Source: Flavobacteriales bacterium UBA6051
GTDB lineage: Bacteria; Bacteroidota; Bacteroidia; Flavobacteriales_D; Crocinitomicaceae
Assembly (NCBI GenBank): GCA_002427735.1
Contig: DIYP01000016.1
Location: 124,001 to 188,000 of the forward strand
Reading direction: 5' to 3'
DNA length: 64,000 nucleotides
In this document: in pieces, positions 1-9,422 of the stretch
How positions within the stretch are numbered: position 1 is the first letter of the stretch
Layout: every line of letters starts with the position of its first letter
The notes under the pieces: generated by a model
The model's database searches: none
The model's input: only the letters and a program-made list of their open reading frames with translations
Told to the model about the DNA's origin: nothing
Position numbers and translations under genes: made by a program

Positions 1-197
1 ACGCTAGACTATTCACGGATGAGTATTATTCGACCATTTCAGAGTATGCTCAAGAACATGGAGATGAGGTCGCAGACATCGTTGATAAAAAGTATATCGA
101 GTTCTTTCAAAAACATCCTTCCAAAAAAGATTTCAGCGTAGATTCGGTTGTGAAAGAAATTTTAAACGATCCTGACCTTCATCGTCATTATCAGTAA
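1..197 (+). CDS. C-terminal end of an unidentified protein (5' truncated)
   Basis: An open frame enters from the left edge (frame beginning at base 3) and ends at TAA 195-197, giving the last 64 codons of a protein. The visible residues are highly charged and look helical, with a tail ending in HRHYQ. I do not recognise the family. No sorting signal or membrane segment is present in this fragment. The next gene on the same strand starts 122 bases downstream, so the fragment is probably the end of a separate transcription unit. Confidence 0.5.
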   Translation, partial: ARLFTDEYYSTISEYAQEHGDEVADIVDKKYIEFFQKHPSKKDFSVDSVVKEILNDPDLHRHYQ

Positions 198-319
198 CAT
201 CAAGCCTTTCGGGATACTCCCACATCTCTTTTAAGACTTTTTCCCACATTTTTTTGTGATGTTTTGTCACACCTGTTTGATTTCTGTATCCAACTTCCAA
301 ACAATTAAAAATTACACGT

Positions 320-790
320 ATGGAAATCAAAGTAAAAGTAACGATCGACAAGTCTATTTCAGAAGTTTGGGAAGTCATGGGAAATCAATTTGGCCATGCA
401 CATGTTTGGTCCAGTAACTTCAAGACTTCAAAACCAGGAGGTAAAGCAAAGTTTCAAGGAATTGGCTATTCGCACCGTGATACAACTACCGACAGAGGGA
501 ATACGATTCAGGAATTGACATCATTCGATCCAGTCAATCATTCGCTCTCCTATGAAATTACCAAGGGAGCGCCAGATATTGCTAAAAGTGCCGCATCCTC
601 ATGGTATCTCAAGAAAACAGAGAATGGAACCGCAGTTCACATGGATACAATCATGGAGCCTAAGATGTCACTACCTGAAGAAATGGCCACGAAAATTCAC
701 AAAGGATTGACGGCTTCTTTCAATCAGCTGGCGAATGAGTTAAAGTATTATCTCGAACAAGGTGTTCCACACCCAGATATCGAAAAGTAA
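320..790 (+). CDS. SRPBCC (START-like) family protein
   Basis: This 156-residue protein has the shape of the SRPBCC/polyketide-cyclase superfamily: an N-terminal strand (MEIKVKVTID) followed at once by the SISEVWEVMGN helix, a middle set of beta strands, and a long amphipathic C-terminal helix (about residues 120-150). The family binds hydrophobic ligands in a deep cavity; the ligand cannot be read from sequence. There is no signal peptide, so it is probably cytoplasmic. The haloalkane dehalogenase follows within 17 bases, which suggests co-transcription; a link in function is inference only. Confidence 0.75.
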   Translation: MEIKVKVTIDKSISEVWEVMGNQFGHAHVWSSNFKTSKPGGKAKFQGIGYSHRDTTTDRGNTIQELTSFDPVNHSLSYEITKGAPDIAKSAASSWYLKKTENGTAVHMDTIMEPKMSLPEEMATKIHKGLTASFNQLANELKYYLEQGVPHPDIEK

Positions 791-806
791 CCCCTTAAAA
801 TTCAAG

Positions 807-1703
807 ATGATGAAGCAGAAAAAAATTTCGGCCGCATTTCCATTTGACTCCAAACATTTGGAAGTATTTGGCAGCAAAATGCATTATATAGAAGAAGGCG
901 AAGGAGACCCAATCATCTTTCTTCACGGAAATCCTACATCCAATTACTTATGGAGGAACATCATTCCCTATTTATCGAAACATGGAAGGTGCATTGCACC
1001 AGATCTAATTGGAATGGGGAAATCAGATAAGCCTGACCTAAAATATGGTTTCGAAGACTCTTATCGTTACCTGGAAGCGTTTATTGAAAAAATGAAACTA
1101 AAAAATGTAACATTAGTGTTGCATGACTGGGGCTCTGGATTAGGTTTTAACTATGCCAACCTTCACAGAGACAATATCAAGTCAATCGCTTTCATGGAAG
1201 CCATGTATGCTGCTCCGACTCTTTACGATATGCCATTTTCAGTTAGAACAGCCATTAAAATGATGCGCAATCCTGTATTTGGAAAATTGATGGCCATAAA
1301 CATGAACATTTTTATCAAGAAAATGCTGCCAGACATGATATCACGAAAGCTCACAAAAGAAGAAAAGGGATTCTATGCCAGTCCTTACAAGACAAAAAAA
1401 AGTAGACATCCTTTGCTGGCATGGCCTCAAGATGTCCCATTCGCAGATGGTAAAAAAACAAGTGCTACGGAAGCAGTAAGATCTTGGGCACCCTGGCTGG
1501 CGTCAGTAGACATTCCAAAGTTGTGTTTTTATGTTACACCTGGTGTTGCGATTAAGGAAAAAGACGTAAAAGTGATCAAGGAAACGTTTAGAAATACAGA
1601 GATGATTCACCTTGGTGAAGGACTCCATTTCATTCAGGAAGATTATCCGCATGAAATTGGAGAAGCCCTTGCACAATGGTATCAGAGGATTCATCAAAGG
1701 TAA
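807..1703 (+). CDS. Haloalkane dehalogenase, HLD-II (DhaA/LinB) type
   Basis: An alpha/beta hydrolase of 298 residues that should cleave carbon-halogen bonds. The HLD-II residues are all present: nucleophile D107 in HDWGSGLG, halide-binding W108 beside it, the second halide ligand N42 in HGNPTSNYLW, catalytic acid E131 in FMEAMY, and base H274 in GLHFIQEDYP. The frame is open back to an ATG at 762 inside the previous gene, but that start adds 15 poorly folding residues and overlaps 29 bases; the paired ATGs at 807 and 810, just after the upstream stop, are more likely. The haloalkane specificity follows from the asparagine-tryptophan halide pair; the natural substrate is unknown. A hairpin terminator follows. 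Confidence 0.85.
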   Translation: MMKQKKISAAFPFDSKHLEVFGSKMHYIEEGEGDPIIFLHGNPTSNYLWRNIIPYLSKHGRCIAPDLIGMGKSDKPDLKYGFEDSYRYLEAFIEKMKLKNVTLVLHDWGSGLGFNYANLHRDNIKSIAFMEAMYAAPTLYDMPFSVRTAIKMMRNPVFGKLMAINMNIFIKKMLPDMISRKLTKEEKGFYASPYKTKKSRHPLLAWPQDVPFADGKKTSATEAVRSWAPWLASVDIPKLCFYVTPGVAIKEKDVKVIKETFRNTEMIHLGEGLHFIQEDYPHEIGEALAQWYQRIHQR

Positions 1704-1714
1704 CATTCAGTAAA

Positions 1715-1743
1715 AGCCTGCTGCCACTAAAACAGCGGGCTTT
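1715..1743 (+). terminator. Intrinsic terminator after the dehalogenase
   Basis: Nine-base arms AGCCTGCTG (1715-1723) and CAGCGGGCT (1733-1741) pair with one G-T wobble around a nine-base loop and run into TTT. It lies 12 bases after the dehalogenase stop. Confidence 0.65.
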
Positions 1744-1847
1744 GTCATCAAATTACCTAAATGAATGTGTAAGCAATAAAAACTATTCTTAACTTGGAAT
1801 GTAAATTTTAGAAGTCTATTTAAAATAGCTTAGACTCAATTATTAAC

Positions 1848-2513
1848 ATGATTCAAAAGGCGTTAACAACATTATTTATTGCAGCATTTTTTTGCCTGTC
1901 ATGTTTTGCCCAATTGAATCATACGTTGAGTTCTGGAATCTCTTATAGCGATACCTTGGACAACCCAAGAGATTTTCCCAGTAGTAATTGGGACAAGTTT
2001 TATTCTAACTCATCATTCGAACGATTCATATGTGTCAAGGGAGTTTCCGAAAGCACCGTAATTGCGCAAATAGAAGAATTCTCTGAACTCTTTGGAAAAG
2101 GAAAAAAGGAATATGTCTACGGAATCTTCAGTAAAAACGACTGGGTGTATGTGAAAATACCAAATCAGCACGATGCATGGACATTTCACAACATCGTTTA
2201 TTGGTTTTTAGATTACTCATCATCTGATCCTGATGGAGCAGAAGAATCCATTGGAATTTTTATGAGTGATGATCAGTCCTATTGTATTTACAATGACTAC
2301 AAATTAAGAGATCAATACGGGGTCATCGATGTTTTATTCTTAGCAAGTAGCAATGGAACTAGAGAGTTGGTCAGCATCCCATTTGATGTTGTTGTTACCG
2401 ATGAAGAAGCTTTAATTCCTTCTTACCAAGACTTGCTGAGTAAGTTTAAGCTGACCGAAAAAGAAATACAAGGGTTGGAATACAAATCAAAATCTTTCTA
2501 TTTCCCTGAATAA
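1848..2513 (+). CDS. Secreted protein of unknown function
   Basis: A 221-residue protein with a clear Sec signal peptide: a hydrophobic stretch through about residue 20 ending in CFAQ, a typical Bacteroidota cleavage site before Q. The rest is soluble and aromatic-rich, with acidic patches (YSSSDPDGAEES). It has no T9SS sorting domain, so it is probably periplasmic. I do not recognise the family. A terminator lies upstream and a 35-base gap downstream, so it may be read together with the DUF1801 gene. Confidence 0.6.
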   Translation: MIQKALTTLFIAAFFCLSCFAQLNHTLSSGISYSDTLDNPRDFPSSNWDKFYSNSSFERFICVKGVSESTVIAQIEEFSELFGKGKKEYVYGIFSKNDWVYVKIPNQHDAWTFHNIVYWFLDYSSSDPDGAEESIGIFMSDDQSYCIYNDYKLRDQYGVIDVLFLASSNGTRELVSIPFDVVVTDEEALIPSYQDLLSKFKLTEKEIQGLEYKSKSFYFPE

Positions 2514-2548
2514 TGTTGAATCTATAAACCACTAATCTTTAAAAAATC

Positions 2549-2938
2549 ATGGCAAAAAAAGGAGTGATGCCAAACTTTGCTACTGTAGACGACTATATTT
2601 CTGCACAATCAAAAGAAGCACAAACCCTATTGAACGAACTTCGCGATCTCATCAAAGAAACCGTACCAGAAGTTACTGAAATTCCAAACTATAAGGTACC
2701 CTCTTTCACACTTGTTCAAGGCACAAAATCTGATCAGCAAATCATGATTGCAGCCTACGCAAAACATGTGAGTTTCTATCCGTTTGAGTCAACTACAAAT
2801 CACTTTTCAGAAGAATTAAAACCGTTTGATACGGGAAAGGGCTCCATCAAGTTTCCTTTTAACAAAATGCTTCCTAACGCACTCATTAAAAAGATGATTC
2901 TTTTCAGAAAAGACGAAATCATAGCATCCTTGGATTAA
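2549..2938 (+). CDS. DUF1801 (YdhG-like) protein
   Basis: A 129-residue cytoplasmic protein matching the DUF1801 pattern: an N-terminal TVDDYISAQ segment, a helix with LNELRDLIKETVPEVTE, then a strand leading to YKVPSF, a central VSFYPF motif, and the C-terminal KGSIKFPFNKMLP segment followed by a helix. The fold resembles frataxin-like YdhG proteins, whose biochemical role is not settled. The start ATG is preceded by an A-rich leader with no strong ribosome site. Confidence 0.8.
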   Translation: MAKKGVMPNFATVDDYISAQSKEAQTLLNELRDLIKETVPEVTEIPNYKVPSFTLVQGTKSDQQIMIAAYAKHVSFYPFESTTNHFSEELKPFDTGKGSIKFPFNKMLPNALIKKMILFRKDEIIASLD

Positions 2939-3052
2939 CCTATGTTCTTTACTTTTCAAGGGTATTGTCTATCCAGAGATCAACCATAAATCAAGTAAGA
3001 TGACCATTGATGCGAATATCATTGATGCATATGCAATTATTCCATAGGTTTA

Positions 3053-3736
3053 TTGATAAATACTTTAACAATGAGAATTCTAAAAAGCAATTGGGTAGTA
3101 ACGTTAACAGCAACACTCATTGGAGTATTCGTTGCCCTGTACCTTAATGAACGGGTGTCTTCCAACAAAATGGAAGAACAAAAAATAATTGCCACCCAAA
3201 ATATTGTTCAAGAAATTGCTCAAAACAATGAAAGCATAGCTGATAACATTAGAAAACATGAAGCCATACTGGCCATTTTTAGATTTACGGAAGCTAATAT
3301 TGATGACCAAGGTAGAATGATTATGCATCCTGACACTATGAATGCATTTGTGCAACAATTCCCTGGAACACTTACTGTTACAGACTCAAGCCAACAGGAA
3401 AACGGTTTGTATGAGTATTCAGGTGATGTTGATCTACAATTTGATTTTTCTTACATCAACCTTACCAATCTTGGCTGGGAAACCCTGAAGAGCAGTGGAC
3501 TGAGTACATCTTATGACTTTAATTGTCTCATGTATCTGGAAAAACTCGATAATCTAACCCAGGAATTCTTTATACATGAAAAGCAATTCATTAATTTGCT
3601 AAAGAACCGTCACAACTACGATCAAGACAATTATGATGAAACGTTGAAGTCAGAACTTCAATTTCTCCTAAAAGTTGAAAAGGCTCTTCTTGAAAGCTAC
3701 GATAATAGCCATGAAAAACTAAAAAACTGTATGTGA
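3053..3736 (+). CDS. Membrane-anchored protein of unknown function
   Basis: A 227-residue protein with one N-terminal membrane segment (VVTLTATLIGVFVALYLNE) followed by a charged helical body with heptad-like spacing (about residues 35-70). This layout, a single anchor with the sequence GxxxAxxLNE and a helical exterior, recurs in Bacteroidota proteins of the DUF6090 kind, but I cannot confirm membership. The first ATG is at 3053; the second, at 3071 (MRILKSNW), sits closer to the membrane segment and is equally plausible. The next gene starts nine bases after the stop, so the two may form an operon. Confidence 0.6.
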   Translation: MINTLTMRILKSNWVVTLTATLIGVFVALYLNERVSSNKMEEQKIIATQNIVQEIAQNNESIADNIRKHEAILAIFRFTEANIDDQGRMIMHPDTMNAFVQQFPGTLTVTDSSQQENGLYEYSGDVDLQFDFSYINLTNLGWETLKSSGLSTSYDFNCLMYLEKLDNLTQEFFIHEKQFINLLKNRHNYDQDNYDETLKSELQFLLKVEKALLESYDNSHEKLKNCM

Positions 3737-3745
3737 CCAAAACTT

Positions 3746-5839
3746 TTGATTATGAAAATCTTACTTGTTATCCTGATTGTTTTTTTCGCAAAGTTCGAAC
3801 TTGATGCTCAAACATGGACACAAATTGGTCCTGAAGGTGGATATTTCAAAGAATTTACGATTGACCCTTCTAATGCAAATACTATTTATGCTGGTAGTGA
3901 TGATGGCGGAGGTATCTGGAAATCGTTGGACGGTGGAATGAATTGGTCACTCTTAACAAGTAACTTTCCAAATATGACTGGATGGCGCGTCGTGCTTGAT
4001 GACAATAATTCATCGGTAGTTTATGGGTGCGACTTGTACGGAAGATATGGACTTTTAAAATCAGTAGATGGCGGACAGAATTGGACGATTGCCAATACTG
4101 GATTGAGCAGCATTTATGATAAAATGGTGTCAGGTCTTGCGGTAAAGACGGCAGATACACTTTTTATATCGACAGGCGAAAGTACGACTTCCAATCCTGT
4201 GCGACCTGGGAATGGTGTTTTTAGAAGTTATGATGCTGGTGCCACATGGTTGCCAGCTGGACTCCAAGGAACGACTGTGCCGGCAATAGGAAAAAATGAC
4301 TTCGGAACTATTTTCGCTGGAACCGAGAATCTTGGTTTACATTACACGAACGACAACGGTATGAACTGGATTGCTCATCCTGACATTCCATCAAGCGGTT
4401 CAATTTATGAAATTGACACTGATGGAAACACGCTGGTTGTGGCCTCTTCCGAAGGTGTTTTTTTAAGCACTGACTGGGGAATTAACTTTACGTACATCGG
4501 ACTGGTGGGCGAGTTTAATTTTGATGCGTGCATACATCGAACAAATCCAGATATTGAGATTTTCTCTTCCACAACCAACGGACTCAAACGATATTCCAGC
4601 CTAACGGCCAATTGGACGCTGGTGACAGGTACTTACTTCAGTGATCAAATAATTATTGGGTTGGAATCAGATGGAACCAACGTTTATTGCAGCGGATTTT
4701 CCAACAGTCCAATTGAGGTCTCCGATGACGGAGGGAATAATTGGTCTCCCGCCAACTCGTCACCAATTGCAACAGAACTTAGTGACCTTTACCTGAATCC
4801 TGCCAATAACAATCACCTGATGTGTTGTCTTTTGGGAAGTTATGATCTGGACGGTGACTTTGATCGTGAATCAGTTTATGAGTCGTTGGATGGTGGACAA
4901 ACCTGGAACAGAAAAGGACCTGATGCACATGCGCTTTGTCTGACTGTAAACCCTCAAAACGATCAAGAGTTTTACCTGGGTTCTTTTGCGCAGGGCGTTT
5001 ATAAAACAACTGATCGATTCGATACATTCACGCAGCTTTCTCCTGATGGATTTGCAGTAGGCGAAATAGCAGTATCTTCATCGAACCCCGACATCGTCAT
5101 CATCTCCGAAGTAGATTGGAACGGCGGTCCATCCGCTAGTTTAAAGCGCAGTACAGATGCAGGAAATTCATTTAATACCGTCGCCAATATAGCTGCCAAT
5201 CGTTTGCTATTCCACCCCTTGAATAACGATACCGTTTATGCGGCTACTTTCGATGGAATCTATCGATCCATTGATTTCGGATTAAGCTTTAACCCTTGGC
5301 TATTATCCGGAGAAGATTGCGGGTCAATCGCAACCAGAGAAAATGATTTATTCGTCGGAACAAACGATGGTAAAGCTTTTAAAATAAGCGGTGGGATCGC
5401 TACAGAAATCACTGGGAATTGGAATTTTCCTGTCGAGATTAAATCAATAAAAACAATTGGAGGAGATCTTTTTGTTGGCATGAATGGCGCTGAAAAAGAT
5501 ACAACGATGGTGCTTGAAGGAAGCATCTGGCAATCAAGTGATGATGGATTGAACTGGCAGGATATTACTAGTGATATGACCTCTACGAATATCTATGGAA
5601 ACAATGTTATTGAAACCGACGGCCAGGAATTATATGTGGCTACCTACGGTGGTGGAATATTCAGATCTTCAGGAGTGAATCTAACCGTTTCGCTCGAAGA
5701 GTCTTTCCTATCAAAAGAAAAAAAGCTGCTGAGAGTTATTGACCTCATGGGCCGACCAGCAAACAATCAAACAAACACAGTTTTGATTCACATCTACAGT
5801 GACGGAACTACAGAGAAGAAGATTCGTCTTCAAGATTAA
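3746..5839 (+). CDS. Secreted BNR/sialidase-like beta-propeller with short YSDGT tail
   Basis: A 697-residue exported protein. A signal peptide covers about residues 1-21 (ending DAQ). The body is a series of BNR/VPS10-like blades, each carrying an S-x-D-G-G-x-x-W turn (SLDGGMNW, SVDGGQNW, SYDAGATW, SDDGGNNW, SLDGGQTW, SSDDGLNW), so it probably forms one or two beta-propellers used for binding or glycan handling. No sialidase catalytic arginine triad is evident, so enzyme activity should not be assumed. The last 40 residues (LLRVIDLMGR then IHIYSDGTTEKK) resemble the second half of a T9SS type A signal without the usual YPNP start; the protein at 34774 has the same tail. Likely surface or released protein. 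Confidence 0.75.
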   Translation: MIMKILLVILIVFFAKFELDAQTWTQIGPEGGYFKEFTIDPSNANTIYAGSDDGGGIWKSLDGGMNWSLLTSNFPNMTGWRVVLDDNNSSVVYGCDLYGRYGLLKSVDGGQNWTIANTGLSSIYDKMVSGLAVKTADTLFISTGESTTSNPVRPGNGVFRSYDAGATWLPAGLQGTTVPAIGKNDFGTIFAGTENLGLHYTNDNGMNWIAHPDIPSSGSIYEIDTDGNTLVVASSEGVFLSTDWGINFTYIGLVGEFNFDACIHRTNPDIEIFSSTTNGLKRYSSLTANWTLVTGTYFSDQIIIGLESDGTNVYCSGFSNSPIEVSDDGGNNWSPANSSPIATELSDLYLNPANNNHLMCCLLGSYDLDGDFDRESVYESLDGGQTWNRKGPDAHALCLTVNPQNDQEFYLGSFAQGVYKTTDRFDTFTQLSPDGFAVGEIAVSSSNPDIVIISEVDWNGGPSASLKRSTDAGNSFNTVANIAANRLLFHPLNNDTVYAATFDGIYRSIDFGLSFNPWLLSGEDCGSIATRENDLFVGTNDGKAFKISGGIATEITGNWNFPVEIKSIKTIGGDLFVGMNGAEKDTTMVLEGSIWQSSDDGLNWQDITSDMTSTNIYGNNVIETDGQELYVATYGGGIFRSSGVNLTVSLEESFLSKEKKLLRVIDLMGRPANNQTNTVLIHIYSDGTTEKKIRLQD

Positions 5840-5952
5840 CACCTATTCAAATTGAAGCTGAGCTCGACTATTTCTACCGCTCAAACATATTATTCTTCCG
5901 TAGGTAACTACTCATTAGAATTAGACCTAAGATCTGCATAACTTCCCTCCAA

Positions 5953-6840
5953 ATGGGAATAAGTGCAAATATGCAAACAACGCAAGAACAGTATGTTTCT
6001 CCAGGAATTACAAAGTGCTATTCCGGTTCACTTGGAGAAATTCGCAGTTCTCGCCTGTACGCGATCAATAAAAACTTTACTGATACGACTTCCCTGTCTT
6101 TTAAGTACGTCCTGCAGGGAAGGGAAAACTATATTATTCATGGTCAACATTTCTCGCTAGAGGAGCGACAGATTTTGTTCTTTTCGAATGGAACTGCATA
6201 TCAGGGAATCGCCGAAGGAGGATCACTGAATAAAGGCCTTTGTATTGACTTAAACACGAATATTCATCAAGTTGCACAATTGGACGTACTCGGTGAAGAA
6301 GAACTCTTCTTATTCAGTCCTGAGCTGAGAACTCAGAAAATTTGTCATTCGCCTGAACGCTTACATCAATTGCTCAAACAAGTCGATAATTATCACCCTG
6401 TTGAAGAGGAACTATTTCTAGAAGAAACCATGCAGGAAGTTTCCGCTCAAGTTGTCGGTATGGAAAAAGAATTTGTTCAGCTAATCGCTTCGGTTCCTGC
6501 CAAAAACAAGACCTACAAAAAGGAGTTGTTTACACGGCTCATCCGAGCAAAAAATTATATCCAAGAAAATCGTTGGAAAAAGCTACAACTAGCAGAGATT
6601 TCCAGAGAAATAGGGTTATCCAATTTTTATCTACACCGCCTTTTTAAACATGTTTTTGGTAAAACGCCTGCGCAGTTTCAGGAAATGATTAGAATGTCGG
6701 ATGCAAAGGAATCTCTCAAACATTATTCTGTTAAAGAAACTAGCTATAAAATCGGTTATACTGATGAAGCCTATTTTTCAAGGAGATTCAAACTGCACTT
6801 CGGAATGACACCGGGACAGTTTGCCAGAATGGTGCGCTAA
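5953..6840 (+). CDS. AraC-family transcriptional regulator
   Basis: A 295-residue regulator with an N-terminal cupin-like sensing region (about 1-180) and a C-terminal AraC/XylS double helix-turn-helix (about 190-295). The first HTH reads LAEISREIGLSNFYLHRLFK and the second has the family signature YKIGYTDEAYFSRRFKLHFGMTPGQF. The ATG at 5953 is followed by another at 5971; both fit. It ends four bases inside the convergent hydrolase gene, and no obvious target operon flanks it. Confidence 0.9.
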   Translation: MGISANMQTTQEQYVSPGITKCYSGSLGEIRSSRLYAINKNFTDTTSLSFKYVLQGRENYIIHGQHFSLEERQILFFSNGTAYQGIAEGGSLNKGLCIDLNTNIHQVAQLDVLGEEELFLFSPELRTQKICHSPERLHQLLKQVDNYHPVEEELFLEETMQEVSAQVVGMEKEFVQLIASVPAKNKTYKKELFTRLIRAKNYIQENRWKKLQLAEISREIGLSNFYLHRLFKHVFGKTPAQFQEMIRMSDAKESLKHYSVKETSYKIGYTDEAYFSRRFKLHFGMTPGQFARMVR

Positions 6841-9275
6841 TCTTTCTTTTTTAATAGGATATCTTCCGACCTGAAATTCGCGAAATACAAGTACGTTTCT
6901 TCGTTAGTTTCAAAAGATAAAACCGAAGTTCCGGCAAAAAATGTAATGAACGGTAACTCTTTAGCATCTTCTACAAAAGTGTAGTCTTCCCCATCATTTT
7001 TCCCAAGGAATGCCTTCACGCGCACATCCTCTACAAAGTTGGTTGTAATAATATCAAGGTTACCATCTCCATTGAGATCCAAAAATACGGCATCGAGAGT
7101 CGTTGCAAGATCGTGTGGAAGGCGATCGGATACGTTGGTAAACGTACCATCTCCTTTATTTTCCAATAACTGATTCTGCGAATTTTTCTCCGGATTCCAA
7201 CCTACATTGCAATAGTAAAGGTCCATATCGCCGTCTCCATCAAAATCTGCTGGAACGACCTTTCGTGTTTCAATATCTTCTGAAAGTGGCAATCGATCTA
7301 TTGCTTCTTTGAAACGACCATTTTCATTTATATAGAGATTGTTTCCACCTTGTTCAATTCCTTCGACAATATCCAAATCACCGTCACCATCCACATCAAC
7401 CAATACTAAGTCCTGTGTATGATCGGTATTCGTAGACCAATAGTCTTGCGTTTTTTCGACAAAGCCTTGTCCTTTGTTATTTATATATAATTCATTCTGG
7501 CCACGTATTCCAATGAGAATGTCTTCCCAACCGTCATCGTTAAAATCAAATACCATTACCGCATTTGCTTGTCCTTTTTTCTTAATCTGTTGGTCTGAAA
7601 AAGTGAAATCCCCTGCACCATTATTCATTAATAGCTCGTGATTTTCAGTGTCTTCGGAAACAAAGAAAATATCGAGATCACCATCATAGTCAAAATCAGC
7701 AACTGCAATATCCTCACTATCTTCCCCCAAATAAGGTGGAGAATATTTCATCAACTCCGGTAACTCTCTTGATTTCCATTCACCATTTTCTGAAACAAAT
7801 AGTTTGTTTGGCCCGAATTCAGTCGCTAAGATTAGATCCGTATGACCATCATTATTCACATCAGCGGCAACAACATCCATACTAGACATCCCTGTTTCTG
7901 ACTTAGGGAAAAGCTTCGATGCGTACTTATATGTTTCATTTTCTGATTGTTCCTTCTCTGTTTTAATCCATTGATCAAGCAGTATTGGAATCTTTGAATT
8001 GAATTTTGTGTATGCTACTTGCTGTGCCATCCCATTGTTCAGGTTCTCTAAATCTTGCATACGTGATGGCACTTCGGCAAACAAATGGTTTGTTCCATCA
8101 ATAGTCATATACGTACCATTGCCTTCATGATATCTATTCACTGTATGCGCAATCAACTCAGCATCCAATCCACTAATCGCGGACGCATCACTTGTTCCAT
8201 ACATGGCAAGAACAGGAACATTCACTTTCGACCATTCCGCCAGATAGTTATACGAATTGAAATTTTGCCAATAGCTAATTTTCCTACCGAATACACTCCC
8301 ATCATTCTTGTAACCGTGCCATTTAGTGAGTAGAGATCCTTCTAAGCGAGTGAGTGATGGAACTTCTTCATCAACATACAATTTCTTATTCACTAACTTC
8401 AAAAACTCTAATTTCTCTACTACTTCTAGTGGATCTTCCAAATACGACTGATGATAGTATGCCATATCCAGTAAAAAGTCTTCTCGGCGCTTTACAGATG
8501 TTCCATATACCATGACACCAGCGACTTCATTAGACTGTGCCACTATGGAGGCAGCATTTCCGCCCACTGAATGCCCAAACAAGTATATATTTGACGTATC
8601 TATAAGTGATTGGTTCTTGAGGAAGGTCAAACCATTTTTAAAATTGGCTACCTCATCATCAAAAGAATAGTGTTGACAAGGCGAAAGATTTACATAATCG
8701 CCTACCCCAGGTTTTTCAATTCGGAAAACAGCATAGCCCAAATCGACTAATCCGGCAGTCAACTGCAAAACAGGACTTTGGGGGTGTGCATTAATGGATT
8801 GACACGAATACCCCTGCAAATAATAAACCACAGGAAATGGTCCTTCCCCTTTTGGAGTAGTAAGGTATGCTCTCACGTACCCTTCTTGAAAAGGAACTTC
8901 TAACAGTTCAACTCGATGGTTTGCTTTTTTGAAGGGTGGAACAGGTCGCACCTCTCCTTTTAACTTCAATAACTTCCCTTTTCGCAAGACTTTGGCAGTC
9001 ACCTTTTGTCCAGCAATGAACTTTCCTATGACCTCTGGAATTCGGCCATTACTATCCATGGGAATCCCATTAATTTGCACCAGTACATCTAATGGCTGCA
9101 TTCCTAAACTCTCAGCAGTGCTACCCTCAGAAACATCTGCAATTGAGAAAATAGCCTTGAATTCATTGTCGGGCGCTGGGGAAAGTTGAACTCCCAAATT
9201 TCCTTTTTGAGGAATATGTTGGCAAAAAGCAATTGTTGAGTAAACAAGAAAGAGTAAGAGGTGTGCAAATTTCAT
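6837..9275 (-). CDS. Exported PDZ - alpha/beta hydrolase - FG-GAP repeat fusion
   Basis: An unusual 812-residue fusion. A signal peptide (1-18) precedes a PDZ domain (about 25-112: GVQLSP, then GSTAESLGMQPLDVLVQING). An alpha/beta hydrolase follows (about 125-430) with nucleophile S236 in GHSVGGN, a likely acid D363 in YGTSDAS and base H397 in GTNHLF. The C-terminal half (about 455-800) has repeated FG-GAP/VCBS blades with calcium-type loops such as DVNNDGHTD, DFDYDGDLD, DVDGDGDLD, DFDGDGDMD and DLNGDGNLD, which should form a seven-bladed propeller. The whole looks like a secreted esterase or peptidase with its own binding platform. There is no T9SS sorting domain. It is divergent from the VOC gene. 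Confidence 0.85.
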   Translation of the reverse strand: MKFAHLLLFLVYSTIAFCQHIPQKGNLGVQLSPAPDNEFKAIFSIADVSEGSTAESLGMQPLDVLVQINGIPMDSNGRIPEVIGKFIAGQKVTAKVLRKGKLLKLKGEVRPVPPFKKANHRVELLEVPFQEGYVRAYLTTPKGEGPFPVVYYLQGYSCQSINAHPQSPVLQLTAGLVDLGYAVFRIEKPGVGDYVNLSPCQHYSFDDEVANFKNGLTFLKNQSLIDTSNIYLFGHSVGGNAASIVAQSNEVAGVMVYGTSVKRREDFLLDMAYYHQSYLEDPLEVVEKLEFLKLVNKKLYVDEEVPSLTRLEGSLLTKWHGYKNDGSVFGRKISYWQNFNSYNYLAEWSKVNVPVLAMYGTSDASAISGLDAELIAHTVNRYHEGNGTYMTIDGTNHLFAEVPSRMQDLENLNNGMAQQVAYTKFNSKIPILLDQWIKTEKEQSENETYKYASKLFPKSETGMSSMDVVAADVNNDGHTDLILATEFGPNKLFVSENGEWKSRELPELMKYSPPYLGEDSEDIAVADFDYDGDLDIFFVSEDTENHELLMNNGAGDFTFSDQQIKKKGQANAVMVFDFNDDGWEDILIGIRGQNELYINNKGQGFVEKTQDYWSTNTDHTQDLVLVDVDGDGDLDIVEGIEQGGNNLYINENGRFKEAIDRLPLSEDIETRKVVPADFDGDGDMDLYYCNVGWNPEKNSQNQLLENKGDGTFTNVSDRLPHDLATTLDAVFLDLNGDGNLDIITTNFVEDVRVKAFLGKNDGEDYTFVEDAKELPFITFFAGTSVLSFETNEETYLYFANFRSEDILLKKKD

Positions 9276-9422
9276 TCGATTTAATTTTGATGAATGTACT
9301 CGGTTGAATCATAAGAAAACTGCACTATCTTGCTTTTTCCGAGCGCTAATTGTTGGAATTAACAAGGCACTTTGTTGTTTTTTGGAATGAAGAAGTATCT
9401 TTAAATATCAACGATCAAAATC

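Noticed and set aside
133..378. 81-codon minus-strand ORF opposite the first genes
   Set aside because: It overlaps the partial gene and the SRPBCC start on the other strand, has no recognisable domain and no start signal; taken as a shadow.
762..806. Upstream start of the dehalogenase
   Set aside because: It overlaps the SRPBCC gene by 29 bases and adds residues not found at the start of this enzyme family; ATG 807/810 is better placed.
3746..5839. Calling the BNR protein a sialidase
   Set aside because: Only the Asp-box-like turns are visible; no arginine triad or catalytic tyrosine/glutamate could be placed.
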